A model generated the notes under the pieces. That model worked only from the letters and a program-made list of their open reading frames with translations, searched no databases and was not told the DNA's origin. From NCBI GenBank assembly GCA_024180945.1, contig JAKSGN010000005.1:3906001-3970000 (forward strand): 64,000 nucleotides of DNA. Direction: 5' to 3'. The position numbers were made by a program, and so were the translations under genes. Shown one piece after another: positions 34,202 through 44,679 of this stretch. Within the stretch, counting starts at the first letter, position 1. The number at the start of each line of letters is the position of its first letter. The stretch is from Macrophomina tecta (lineage: Eukaryota > Ascomycota > Dothideomycetes > Botryosphaeriales > Botryosphaeriaceae).

Positions 34202-35282
34202 ATGGCCAACTATTACGGCGCCTCACCGCAACCCGTCGGCGGCGGCGCCGCGGCGCAGAACCTCAACTTCTACCAGTCGTCGTACTCCGCGCAGCCCGTC
34301 TCGGGCCACACAACGCCCTTCCAGGCCTTCACCGGCGGCGCCGCCTCCAACGCCTACGCTGGCGCTGGATTCGGCGGTGCGGGCGCCATGGGCGGGCCGA
34401 GTGGGTTCGGCGGCGCGGTGCCGGGCGTGAGTGGGCGGATGGGCGAGCAGGGCGGGCTGCGGACGGGGTGGCTAGCGGCATTTGGAACAGAGGGGTATGA
34501 GGGCGAGCCGCCGCTGTTGGAGGAGTTGGGGGTGAATTTTCGGCACATTAAGACGAAGGTAAGTGTGCGGTGGATTTGGGGGAGGGCAAGAAAGGGTACA
34601 CGTGGGGGAAGTTCTGGAGAGCGTGTTGGCTGACAACGTGTATGTGCGATGGACAGACTCTCACGGTGCTGAACCCGCTGGCCAGGATAGATCAGCATAT
34701 CATGGACGACTCGGACCTGGCGGGCCCGATCCTGTTCTTCCTGCTGTTCGGCACATTCTTGCTCTTCGTAAGTACTCGAGGAAGTGTGCTCGACGGAGCT
34801 GTTTTGCTGAAGGGATGGAACAGTCTGGCAAGGTACACTTCGGCTACATCTACGGTCTCGCGCTGCTCGGCAGCACCTCCCTCCATATGATCCTCTCCCT
34901 CATGTCGCCGCCCGTTGATCCGGCTACCGCGAGCTCCTCCGGCCATCCCTCACACCCCACAACGTCATCGCATTTCTCCTCGACGCTAACTTTCCCGCGC
35001 TCGGCTTCGGTTCTGGGATACTGCCTGCTGCCTCTGGTGCTGACTTCGCTGATTGGCATCGTCGTGCCAATGGATGGTTTGTTTGGGTATATCCTGACGA
35101 CGGCGGCGATTATGTGGTGCACGTACAGCAGCAGCGCCATGTTCTGTGCGGTCGGTCGCATGAGCGGTATGCGCGGCCTCGTAGCATACCCTCTTGGGCT
35201 GTTCTATGTTGGCTTTGGCATCATGGCGATCTTCAGCAGCAGGGGAACTGGAAGCTTGGCGGCTAAGACAGCGGCTGCGTAA
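34202..35282 (+). CDS. yip1: YIP1, Golgi/ER Rab-interacting membrane protein
   Basis: Three exons, 34202-34558, 34657-34767 and 34824-35282, all phase 0, giving 308 residues. The N-terminal 100 residues are a Gly/Ala/Gln-rich cytosolic region with the pattern GEPPLLEELGVNFRHIKTK. The Yip1 domain then starts TLTVLNPLARIDQHIMDDSDLAGP, with about five membrane segments and the conserved SGKVHFGYIYGLALLG. Yip1 binds Rab/Ypt GTPases and acts in COPII vesicle formation and ER-Golgi traffic. A 36-residue Ser/Thr/Pro-rich loop (PPVDPATASSS...) between membrane segments two and three looks longer than in yeast. The poly(A) stretch directly upstream of the ATG is unusual. Confidence 0.95.
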
Positions 35283-36055
35283 TGAGCTGGCATGTGTCTT
35301 CGGAGGGCATCAAGGACGCTTTCAAGATGGCTTGAAGCCAGCTTCATGGGTGGTTAATTAGCCGTCCGTGGCGAAGGACGCGAATGCCTTGCATGATGGG
35401 CAGTTCCATGTACGATGGGAGTCGTGAGCATTGCTGGGAATGGAAATGAAATAGCAAGGCGTCTCTGGCCGGATAGAGTAAAGCACGGAATGGCCAGGCT
35501 TTGACATATGTAGTTTAATTGGTAAACACCTTTCAATGTCCACGATTACCAGCTGTTTCCCGCGCAAATGGTATCGCGGCGCGGCACACGGGGCCGCGCA
35601 CTGATTCGGCAGCGGACCGCACCCTGCCGAATGACGCACGAGTTGTAGACTGACAAGCTCCTGCGGGCCCCTCCATCCCCGCGCCTGTACGTCCCCTGCA
35701 ATTTGTCGCGCAACTTTGGCCGCGACGGCAGGAGAGGAACTGAGCTCAAGTGGTAGAGCGCAAGCGCTGTGCCGAGCCATTGCTTTCTGTTTACGACGCG
35801 CGTTTTGCCCTCTGCGCGCTTCCCTTCTTCCACACTCCGTCTTCCTACCAACATCCGCTTCTTCGGCAAACAACGCATCTTCTCCCGCCAGTTAGCTCCG
35901 TACAATCTCTTCTTAACCGGCAGCATAGCTCTCTTCTAAGCACCGCAGCTCGTTTGCCCACATTTATTCCCTTTACACGCGCCTTCGCAAAGCTACATTC
36001 TGTACCACATCGCTACAGGTCGCAGACAGGTCGCGCAGCTGAGGCGCTGGCCAAG
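35283..36055. other. Intergenic region and HRI1 leader
   Basis: 3' flank of YIP1 followed by a C/T-rich promoter and leader of HRI1 from about 35810. A tRNA-like stretch near 35745-35790 was considered and rejected. Nothing else is seen. Confidence 0.45.
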
Positions 36056-37278
36056 ATGGTTCAGACAACTACCAATTCCTCGAGTGACGCTGGAGACGTC
36101 TCTCTGAGGAAGTGGATCTGCTGGGTATATGCTCCACGCCGTCTTCCTCCCTACCCGAGCATCTTCGTCTCTCTTCTCACCAACCCCCACCACCGTTCGC
36201 GCCACCAGCACCTCCCGCGCCCTATCTTATTTGCCCCCCTCCACATCCCAATTTTCTGCTAAAGCACCAAGCTCCATTCCGTATTGCCCGATTCTCTTCC
36301 TTCAACCGCCCTTTCTGCTGGCCGCAATCTGACCTGACACGCACCAGGACGGTGAGGCCCCAACCGAGCCCACCTCGACCCTGGTCCTCACCAGCCCCTC
36401 CAATACCTTCATCGACATCCGTCTCCTCCTTCCCACCTCGCACACGCCCGCTGCGGAGCGCCCGCTCCCCAACACCGGCGGGCCGCTCGACCGCCTCGAC
36501 TGGGCCTTCGCCGGCGTCTCCGAGTCGCTGCCGCCCATCGAGCTGCCGCGCGCCCAACAGCATGCCTCCAGCTTCGCGCCGCTCGCGCCCATCGACGTAG
36601 CGGCCTTGCGGACCGACGCGGAGGGGGTGGCCAGCGTGCCGAGGAAGAGGTGGAGGCACGTGATTGATAGTCGGTGTAAGTATGGCGAGGTGCCTGGGGC
36701 GGATGAAGGAGAGATGTATCCGGTACAGCGGGGGAGCAAGGGTGTTGGGGAGGAGTGTTTGGAGATGGGGCGGATGGAGAGGTGGAAGGGGAGTGGCGTC
36801 GTTTGGGGGTATCAGGAGTTGTGGGTGTCGTTGGAGGCGAAGGTGCGTTTTTTTTTTTTTTTTCTTCTCCTTCTCTTCTGCTTTCCTCTCTTGGGTTATT
36901 CTGATGGTTTTTGCGCTGATTCGGTGTTTCCTCTCATTTTTCTAGCCGGTCGCTGGGGATAGCTTACGTCGTGGCGTGGTGTTGTCGCTCGATATGCCGG
37001 AGCATAAGGCGCGTGGCTCGGTCATTCGCGTGGGCCAGTTCGTCCAGGGTTTGTTAATGATTGACGATGAGGTTACGGTCGAACGGTGGGAGTTCTGCCT
37101 CGGTCCGCAGAATAGGACAGTCCCTGAGTGGCGCCGCATTGCAAAGTTGGGTTCGAGGTTCTTGCCATGCGCGTGGACGTTTGAGGAGGGTCAGGCGTCG
37201 GTGGCGGCGAGGCCGGTTGGGAGCGAGTTGGTCCATGGGGAGATGTGCTGGAAGCTGCAAGAGAGATTTGAGTGGTGA
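36056..37278 (+). CDS. hri1: HRI1 family protein
   Basis: Three exons, 36056-36124, 36348-36842 and 36946-37278, all phase 0, giving 298 residues. The intron of 223 bases after exon 1 is long for this window; the second contains a run of 16 T. Diagnostic sequence is EPTSTLVLTSPSNTFIDIRLLLP after the first junction, then WAFAGVSES, RWRHVIDSR and the C-terminal half PEHKARGSVIRVGQFVQGLL...RWEF. Yeast Hri1 (YLR301W) binds Hrr25 and Sec72; it has a lipocalin-like fold and its biochemical role is unclear. This protein is longer than the yeast one (about 244 residues), mostly from an insertion around residues 60-110. Confidence 0.88.
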
Positions 37279-38085
37279 ATTGACAGTGAAGATGTTGAGG
37301 GAAGAGTTGGATATTTGTGCAGACCGTTGGAGTACGCAGACATTTGGGTCAGGAATCACCAAGGAGCAGTCTTTGGAAACGGGACGATTACCAAGAAGGA
37401 ACCGACCTAGGGAGACACATAAGGCGTCATGCTACAGGCACCTGAAAGAGCTGTTACTTGATTTCAGACAACCTCGCTGGAGGCGGCGTGCTCATTCAGA
37501 TGTACAAGGTGGAGTGATCAGCAGATTACAAACCGATCCACTCTGGTATCAATAACCCTGGATCTTCCCCTCCTGTTGCCGGCCATACTTTGGCATTGGA
37601 AAACGCGCTCATCATGGCTACTGTACTCCTGGTACTAATACTGATGAGACTGCGTACGGTATGTTCCTTAACCGATATGAGAATAATCCAAGGCTGCATC
37701 TATTCATATCTCCTTTCCTCCAGGTGCTCCCGGCAAGTCGGGCCATTTATCTGCTTTCCTTCCCTACTCTCGCCACATCCAGGTGTTCCAAGTTGGCGGC
37801 ATTTGTCGAACGTCAGACGCCGTTCCAATTCCTTGCTGCTGGATCATGCTCGTTCAGGTCCACGCCTCGGCGATCATATGGCTGAATTTGTGCTTCGCTA
37901 CCTGCCCTTGCTGAGAAACAATGGCCCAGCCGCTCTTGATGTGTCCGGCGACGATGGCAACCAGGTAACATAACTACGAGCTCAGTGGACAGCTTGTTGC
38001 GAAGTCAGGACATCCGCCCGGGTCTACCTGCTGAATCAAGACCTCTTCAGGGCTATGATGCCTGCTATTGCGAAAGTGGTAGGGT
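37279..38085. other. Intergenic region with protein-like patches
   Basis: 3' flank of HRI1 and of the convergent Zn2Cys6 gene. Patches on the plus strand between 37440 and 37975 read like fragments of protein in more than one frame (for example NPGSSPPVAGHTLALEN near 37550-37600), with a possible intron at 37658-37725. No complete frame could be built. It may be a decayed gene or chance. Confidence 0.3.
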
Positions 38086-40098
38086 TCAGGTAAATTCTAT
38101 GAATTGATCATCGAATAGCGGCGGGAACGGTACGTGGGAGAAAGACATCATTGCGTGGTCCAATCCTTCGAGCTCATTCCACGCAGTTGGGTCGGGCGAG
38201 GGAGAGCTTGCCTCGGGGATACTCGCTTGCAAGGCAGGGTCAACGCTGTCAGAGGCCTGGTGGTCCTTCCCTGTTTCTGCTCTCGCGTAGCTGTTTAACC
38301 TCCTGAGACACGAGGCGAATTGGGAGAACGCATGTGCGTCATCGACACTGGCTTCTTCCAGTGCGGTTGCGACTTTTTCCAATAGGGCGAATAAGCCATC
38401 AATGGCGTGCAATGGGAGATATTGAACTCGGAGGAGGAGCGTCGAGGCGTTAGCAATGTCGGTCATGATGTTCAGGGGAGCATGCCGCAGTGAACCTTCC
38501 TGATGCAATTCCAATATAAGTTCAAGGGTGAGCTTGCTCTCGCACACCATCTTATCAATAATTTCGAGATCCGCACGGCTCCTCTCGGACTGCATGCACT
38601 CTTGCAGAGTCGTCATCGTCGCGTCATTTGTATGGTCGGAGCTGTGCGCCCTGCGTGTCGAAATCCGGCACCGGCGCAAAAATGCTTGGAGAGCAACGCT
38701 ATAGAGCCATGCTTGTGATGAATGGGCTATTATGTCGATGTATTTTGCAAAATCAGATGGTTTTGCAATGCTCTCAAACCGCATCCTCCAAGATGCTAGG
38801 AGGCCAGAAAAGTCATCGATGATTGGTGGGTAACGCACTACGGAGATGATGGCGGCCGTTTCTTCCATGGATGGATACATCGTGGTATCAATGAGCCGCA
38901 CAAGCCGGTACAATTCAGACCAGCTGGCCAATAAATCTTCGAAGGAGCTACATGCTGTCGATAAGGAAGGGCGGGTCGGGTGCGTGAGGACACATTTCCG
39001 ACCCAAAGGGACAGCCTTCCCAAAGACAAGCGACGCGAGCAAATCACGGACATGCACGCGGCGCGCTGCGTCAGAATCGTCCCGGTCTCGCGGTTCGTTC
39101 TGCTTACATCGCGTGACTGTTTCATGCAAGCCAATCTCGTCAGCTAGATTGATTGCGGGACCGAGGAGTCTCCAGGAGGTCAGGTTTTGTGACTTGAACA
39201 ATTCATAGGCCCTTCGTGTTTCGGAATCTATTCCACTTTTCGACGCGGCCGAGTTAAGGCTGATGGTCTGAAGTGGATATCCACTGGGCATCTCGCTTGG
39301 ACATGGGACCACGTCAAGAAGCCGCGGGTGCCATTCGACTAAGATCATGATGCTCTCGATGACCCCAAGTACGGTGGAGTTGCAATTACGCGGGCGATTA
39401 GAGGACCAAAGGAAACTTTGAATGTCGGACTGGACGTGCCGATACATGATGCCGTGCATGTCAACTGCTCTTGAAGAGGACGCGGCTGCAAGATACCAGG
39501 TGTATCTGGCGGCGACCATCAAGACTGTGGCACAGAGTAAGGTCTCCTTCGCAAGAAGCTCGCCCCAGTGCAAGGGCGAGCTGTATTTATGATCGACAAT
39601 TGGAAAGAGAGGATGAAGCCGGTGGAAAAAGTAGCGGATGAGATGATCTGCTTCTAGTGGAGAGAGGTCGCCGTCGCGACACAGAGAAAACACCATCCAG
39701 ATGGACGGATCATATGTGGGCTCCGTTACCACGCCAGGCCCTGTATGCGCGTCATGCTCGTGGGCGTCTGGGGATTCATCAAGTATACCGAGACTTTCGT
39801 TTTCGGAAAGGCTAACGGGTGGGTGCTCTCTCTCGGCCGCAGTTGCAATTCCGCTCTCTCGAAGCCGGTGGGAGGAGGAAGCACATGGCCTTCCCGCTCG
39901 CGCCCTTATCTGTCGCGCCGGTCCAAAGACGCAGTCGAGTCGAGCCCGGAGGCATCTGGTGCATGGCGGGCGAGGGTTTTCTGGATCGCCAAGGTGGCAT
40001 TTGGTTTTTTGCTTCTTGCACTCAAGGCATGCCTGGTAATTCCGGCGTGCCGGCCTTCTTCGTGCTCCAAACCGCTGTGATTCGGTAAACTCAGGCAT
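38086..40098 (-). CDS. Zn2Cys6 fungal-specific transcription factor
   Basis: A single exon of 670 residues. The binuclear zinc cluster is at the N-terminus, with Cys24, Cys27, Cys34, Cys46, Cys49 and Cys56 (CLECKKQKTKC...PPCTRCLRARLDC). The third-to-fourth spacing of 11 residues is on the long side. Basic residues follow (ARQIRARAGRP). The middle region from about residue 125 is the fungal-specific transcription factor domain (DHLIRYFFHRLHPLFPIVDH), and the C-terminus is acidic. Such factors bind CCG/CGG half-sites and are often regulated by metabolites. It is transcribed head-to-head with the QCR8 gene. The shared 426-base promoter has CCG-containing tandem repeats (40198-40220), so control of itself or its neighbour is plausible. 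Confidence 0.9.
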   Translation of the reverse strand: MPEFTESQRFGARRRPARRNYQACLECKKQKTKCHLGDPENPRPPCTRCLRARLDCVFGPARQIRARAGRPCASSSHRLRESGIATAAEREHPPVSLSENESLGILDESPDAHEHDAHTGPGVVTEPTYDPSIWMVFSLCRDGDLSPLEADHLIRYFFHRLHPLFPIVDHKYSSPLHWGELLAKETLLCATVLMVAARYTWYLAAASSSRAVDMHGIMYRHVQSDIQSFLWSSNRPRNCNSTVLGVIESIMILVEWHPRLLDVVPCPSEMPSGYPLQTISLNSAASKSGIDSETRRAYELFKSQNLTSWRLLGPAINLADEIGLHETVTRCKQNEPRDRDDSDAARRVHVRDLLASLVFGKAVPLGRKCVLTHPTRPSLSTACSSFEDLLASWSELYRLVRLIDTTMYPSMEETAAIISVVRYPPIIDDFSGLLASWRMRFESIAKPSDFAKYIDIIAHSSQAWLYSVALQAFLRRCRISTRRAHSSDHTNDATMTTLQECMQSERSRADLEIIDKMVCESKLTLELILELHQEGSLRHAPLNIMTDIANASTLLLRVQYLPLHAIDGLFALLEKVATALEEASVDDAHAFSQFASCLRRLNSYARAETGKDHQASDSVDPALQASIPEASSPSPDPTAWNELEGLDHAMMSFSHVPFPPLFDDQFIEFT

Positions 40099-40524
40099 GT
40101 GCGGAGGTGACTTTTTTCAGAGATGGGCGAGGTTGAACAAGTTGCGTGGCGGTAGAAAGGGGCGGCACCCGAAAATCCCGGCAACGCCAACGCTCTTCCG
40201 GAGTTGGCCGGAGTTGGCCGCTAGTGACACGAACAGGCTCCGGCGCATTTTGTGCTCCTTGTAGGCGACGCAAGCATGGTAGTGGCGACAATAGTGGCCT
40301 ACATGGCCTCCTCAGAGATGCCGTTACCGATACGAGCTGGAATGGTCCGGGACTACTGTCGAATCCTTTTACTCCGCAATCGTCGCTTCGGCATCGGCTT
40401 TGCCGGAGTTATGCGCTGGACTCTAATTGCCTTTGAACAGTTTCTCAGCAACAAAAACCATGGGAAGTAAGCACCGAAGATAGCAGAGCTGTCCTCAGTC
40501 CTACGAACCGGCCCTGCTTCGAAC
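40099..40524. promoter_or_regulatory. Divergent promoter, Zn2Cys6 regulator / QCR8
   Basis: A 426-base head-to-head region. It contains CCG-N7-CCG-N7-CCG formed by tandem CCGGAGTTGG units (40198-40220), a plausible binding site for a zinc-cluster factor. The open frames crossing it have no support. Confidence 0.5.
40198..40220 (+). repeat. Tandem CCGGAGTTGG repeat with three CCG half-sites
   Basis: Two exact 10-base units followed by a third CCG. This gives three evenly spaced CCG triplets in the promoter shared with a zinc-cluster factor. Spaced CCG triplets are the classic half-sites of that family; binding here is inferred. Confidence 0.6.
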
Positions 40525-41079
40525 ATGAGAGAAACAAAAGTGAAGTGGAGCGGAGGTGGCTACGGTGGCACCAATCCGCGACGCCTGAATAACGTGTATG
40601 GTCTTATCTTATTCCCCATTAACGAGGCTGACCAGGCGCAAGGTACGTCAAGGACCCGCACTGGGGAGGTCCTCAATGGTATAGCCCAGAAAATCGGCTA
40701 GCGAAAGAGTACGCACTTATACACCTTGTTTCTGCCGCTGCACTGACGAATCTTAGGTATCCTAAGTTCACTCAGTGGGGAGATCCGGTCTGGGGGACAG
40801 CAGAAAGGGGCATTGCATATTACGGGCTTTCTCACAACCGGCAGCGGCCGATGGCAGGGGCTTTTCATAGTGCAATATTCAACACATGGAGGCGGTCCAA
40901 GGCTCAGATTCTTTTCTGGGCTCCGCCATTACTTGCTGCCTATCTTCTGATGCGTTGGGCAAATGAGAAGTATGAACCCGTAAAGCACTGCCAACACTAT
41001 GACTGCTGACGCCTTCCGTAGGAACACATGGTTGAACTCGAAAGAAGGTAGAGCTCTCACCCGTCAAGATGAAGAGTAG
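40525..41079 (+). CDS. qcr8: Cytochrome bc1 complex subunit 8 (QCR8)
   Basis: Three short exons: 40525-40595, 40757-40969 and 41022-41079. They join through a GTATGG donor with TTAG acceptor and a GTATGA donor with GTAG acceptor, giving 113 residues. Translation shows QWGDPVWGTAERGIAYYGLS, then HNRQRPMAGAFHSAIFNTWRR, a single membrane helix (ILFWAPPLLAAYLLMRWA) and NTWLNSKEGRAL. These match the UQCRQ/QCR8 family: the NRQRPxAGxxHxAIFNTxRR block and the LNSKxGR end. Qcr8 is a small structural subunit of mitochondrial complex III next to cytochrome b. Whether this is the only copy or a paralogue cannot be told from the window. The divergent regulator next door is notable. Confidence 0.88.
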
Positions 41080-41848
41080 ATCTCCGAGTCCTACGATAAT
41101 GAGTATCTCAACGGCGTGTTACTCGTTCGTTTGCCTCATTCAGGGGCTGAAGAGCGGGGAGTTGACTTTGAGGGTAGTATGCTATCAAACTACCAAAGAC
41201 ATGTGCGTCTCCGCGACCCGCGGCCAGCTAATAGCGATTATGCGCAAAAACGAGATGCACACTTTTAGCATGAACTGCACAGTGTTGACTCTCTCCTCGG
41301 CTTCTACATACGTTGTCGTGTAAATCCGACCTTTCGCTTGCTTTACCGCTACATTGGCGAATCCGGCCGCTCACCGGTGTAGAATGACGGGTATCCAAGT
41401 GGAAGGATGGATATCAAGAAGAGGGAAATGGGAAAGTCTAACTTAAAAGGGAAGGTCGACGCGCGGACACGGCAGCTGAAAATGGCCGACTGTTTTGGCA
41501 AGCTTCAGGCCGTCAGGCCTTTGCTGGGCATCCGGGCGAGTCATGCGATGCGGTTCCCTCTGGCAGTTTTCGCCGCCTGTCCGCAGTCGCTCTCCGCGCT
41601 GCCGCCGACACAGCTCGCTTCCGATCGTGTTCGATTTCTGGCGGAGAGCGCCAGCAGCACTGGCCATCGGCGTGCTTGGGTCAGACCTCACCGCAAACAG
41701 AGATCAGCGCGGGAGCCTTCTCGCCGGGGACACCGCGTTGAGCGACTAGCCCGGCCTCGAGTCAAAAGGCCAGCCCGCCCCGATCGTGCTCTGCCCTGCC
41801 TATCACTGTGCCCGTTCCGCCTGCTTCCCACCGCCCCATGGCCCGACC
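41080..41848. other. Intergenic region, QCR8 to membrane protein
   Basis: 3' flank of QCR8 and promoter of the following gene. Frames between 41400 and 41830 are GC-rich shadows without motifs. The last 60 bases are a C-rich leader. Confidence 0.45.
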
Positions 41849-43648
41849 ATGGCCCTTCCCTACACCAGCCTCGACTACAACGAGACCTTCCGCTACTGCA
41901 AGAAGACGCATTACTGCAAGACCGACAACCCCTATGACGTCGACATTGCCGGCATTGGCGTGAGTCCGCCCGACTCCGGCCCGCTTCGTTGCCGTGCTGC
42001 TCACCCCTCCTCGCCCTTAGGTTCTTGTTTCCTTCATCGCCACGGCCGCATTCACGCTTCTGAGCATCGTCGTCGGCTATCTCTGCGAGTGGCTGCCCGG
42101 CACCGACACCAACCACGTCGACCAGGTCGTGATCCTGACGGTCACCACCTGTGTCAAGTTCTGCTTCAGGCCCAGTCTCACTAGGCTGAGGAAATTCCGA
42201 GACCGCCTGTCCACGCCCTCAATCCGCAAGAGCCACTATCCCGACGAGCTGGCCAAGAAATGGTCCGCCGCCCTGGAGCGCTTCATCCTTGCTCTGAGCG
42301 ACCAGCAGCTGGTCACCGGCATCGCAATCATGGCCACCATCTACATGAAAGCATGTGACATCTCCATCTATTCCTTCCAGATGGCTGCCGCACTGGCCTG
42401 GTTCTCCTCCACAACCCATCTGGCCACGCTCGTCATCCTGACCTCTTATTTCGACAGCCATCGCGTAGCGCGCAATTTCCGCGCGTTCATGATGGTCTCC
42501 ATGATGATCATGCTGGCCGTTGCGCAGATCATCAGTAACTCCGAGAGCGTGCAACACTCGGCCACCGACGGCTATTTCGGATGCGCTTTGAAGAAATCAT
42601 TCAAGCTTTCGCCCGCAAATGGGTACGAGGCGTTCAACCTGACCTTGATTATTGCCTGGCTCATCACATCCTACTCGAGCCGCATGATCTCACTGTACTC
42701 GCCGCGCCGCGGTTCGACCAAGAGCTGGCCGACCCGCCAGGTCGCCCGCTTCTTCCGCCTGGAACTCGTCGAACCGACAGAGGAAGACGACTCGTTGGCA
42801 AAATTACACCAGGTCGTCCAGGACGTCGATGACCACCTCCGACATGGCCCACTGAGGCGGTGGACGCTTCTGCGCCGCATGTGCACCGCGTACACCTACT
42901 TCTTCTCTCTGGCTGGAGCCATTGAGCGTGCCTTTACCAACTCCTTTTTGTGGCATCTCATCTGGTTGTTCTTTGGCGCTACCTTTGGTATCAGTCAGGT
43001 CATCTCCATCCGGAAGGACTACACCGTACCTTACCGCGCTGACCAGGAGACTGACACGCTGAATAAATGGGGCTTTGGGCAGATTCTCCCCCTCGTACTT
43101 CTCTCACTGCCTGTCCTGACTGGCTTAGAAGCGTACTTCGGTAGGCATGTGCTTCACAGTCATGCCGGACCTCAAGCTGACGCATGACACAGAAGCAAAG
43201 GATGAGATTGAACGCCATCCGCTCAACCAGGGCTCCTTATCTCCTACCTCCGACAAGGAGGATGACGTGTTTGAGATGACAGCCCTAGCATCATCCACCG
43301 AAGATTTTGCTGTATGTGCCAACTTGCATGCCATTCAAACAACCCCGCCTTCTGATGGTTGAGCAGGCTCCATTGACTCACCGTGCCACGGACACCTCAA
43401 TCGCGCCAGCTGGCAGCGTCTACGACCTGCCCCTAGCACGAGTCATTTTGGTCTTTTACATCGTCCTCTGGCTCGGCCTCTCCCAGCTGGTCGCCGTCAG
43501 CGCCGCAACCAACTTCTCAGACTTGGGCTTGCTGATCCCGCTTGTACTCGTCTTGGCAGGCCTCTATATCTGGAGCGTCGTTATTTTCGAGATCGTGGAT
43601 ATCGTTAATGCTTTCAGGAGAAAGAGGGCACAGAGGGAAGGGCCCTAA
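41849..43648 (+). CDS. Multi-pass membrane protein, fungal family of unknown function
   Basis: Four exons: 41849-41959, 42021-43140, 43193-43311 and 43367-43648, in consistent phase, giving 543 residues. The start MALPYTSLDYNETFRYCKKT with CxxxxxxC spacing and TDNPYDVDIAGIG is a pattern I recognise from fungal integral membrane proteins of unknown function. About seven hydrophobic segments follow: VLVSFIATAAFTLLSIVVG, QLVTGIAIMATIYMK, MAAALAWFSSTTHLATLVIL, MMVSMMIMLAVAQII, LTLIIAWLITSY, FLWHLIWLFFGATFGI and two near the C-terminus. A hydrophilic region between residues 405 and 460 is acidic/Ser-rich. I do not recognise a catalytic or transport motif, so function is not assigned. Exon 3 is a short cytosolic linker. 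Confidence 0.82.
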
Positions 43649-44679
43649 GCCACCGCCTGCCCCTCCTGCTCCACAGCCTAAATCAATCCTATCAAATGCG
43701 GAAGATCCGGGCCTTCCGCATCTGCTGGTACGATGCGCTGCATGCGGAGTGTCTCGCTGGCCCATTACTCGACCCTGATGTAGATGGCGTGGTCTCGCTA
43801 CTTCGCGAGTCAAGCGATCACACTGGCGGCGGGTCCCATTGTCCTGTCATCGCAGCGGAGAAAGCACTGTATGCTAATGCTGGCTGCTTGCTGGACCAGG
43901 GGTCTGGTGTCTGGGCCTTGTGGGCCCGGCCCGGTCCGCGAGCGAGCTGAGCGGGGTACAGCGTTTTCGAGGTCGAAGGCCGATGTCTGCTCAATGCGTG
44001 TAAAAAAAAAAAAAAAAAAAAGAAGAGAGCTATTAAATGCTGTCTTTTCACCCAGACATAAAGTGGTACCCGACCGTCGGCTTCAGTCAGGGCGGGATGC
44101 GCCGCGCTTCCCGCGGCGACCTCTTCGGCCCCGGTGTTCGACTTGGCGGAAATCCAGGGGTCGCCCACTGTACTGAAACCAGAATCGAGATGAGGCAATT
44201 GTTATTTGCCTACATGTACAGACTCGAAGATCGCCGAACCACTCAAACATGGCTTGGTCCAAGTCTTCTGTCTGGGAAAAATTGGCAACTGATTGTCCCA
44301 TTCTGTGTCACACGGGTGGTAAATGTGAGTGTGGCTCTTATCAACCTCTTAAAATAGTCAGTGGCTCATAGTGCATTTCTGTAGCACTATCCATTACCCG
44401 GATAGGCGATTTATACTGTCCAGAAGCGTTTTCAGTGCGTGCACACTACATAACAGCTCTTCTATGCCACCCTACACATGAGTCTGAGACGAGCGTTGAT
44501 CGCGCATGATCTATTGATAACTACTCGCTGATTACCTCCCATGACAAGATTGGAAACAGTCTCTTGCAGATGCACTCAATGTAAACCTTTCAAAGCACAC
44601 GAACTGCTTGCCAGCCCCCGCGAGCTGGGGCCGGAGCCGGACTTGCTGCCACTTCCGTGGTTCGAGCCCACCCCCCCCT
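43649..44679. other. Convergent intergenic region
   Basis: 3' flanks of the membrane protein (plus) and of the small secreted protein (minus). A run of 20 A lies at 44002-44021. No gene is supported. Confidence 0.5.

Noticed and set aside
35745..35790. tRNA-like stretch (CTCAAGTGGTAGAGCGC)
   Set aside because: It resembles an A-box and D-arm, but I see no B-box GGTTCGA, no acceptor-stem pairing and no anticodon arm in the right place.
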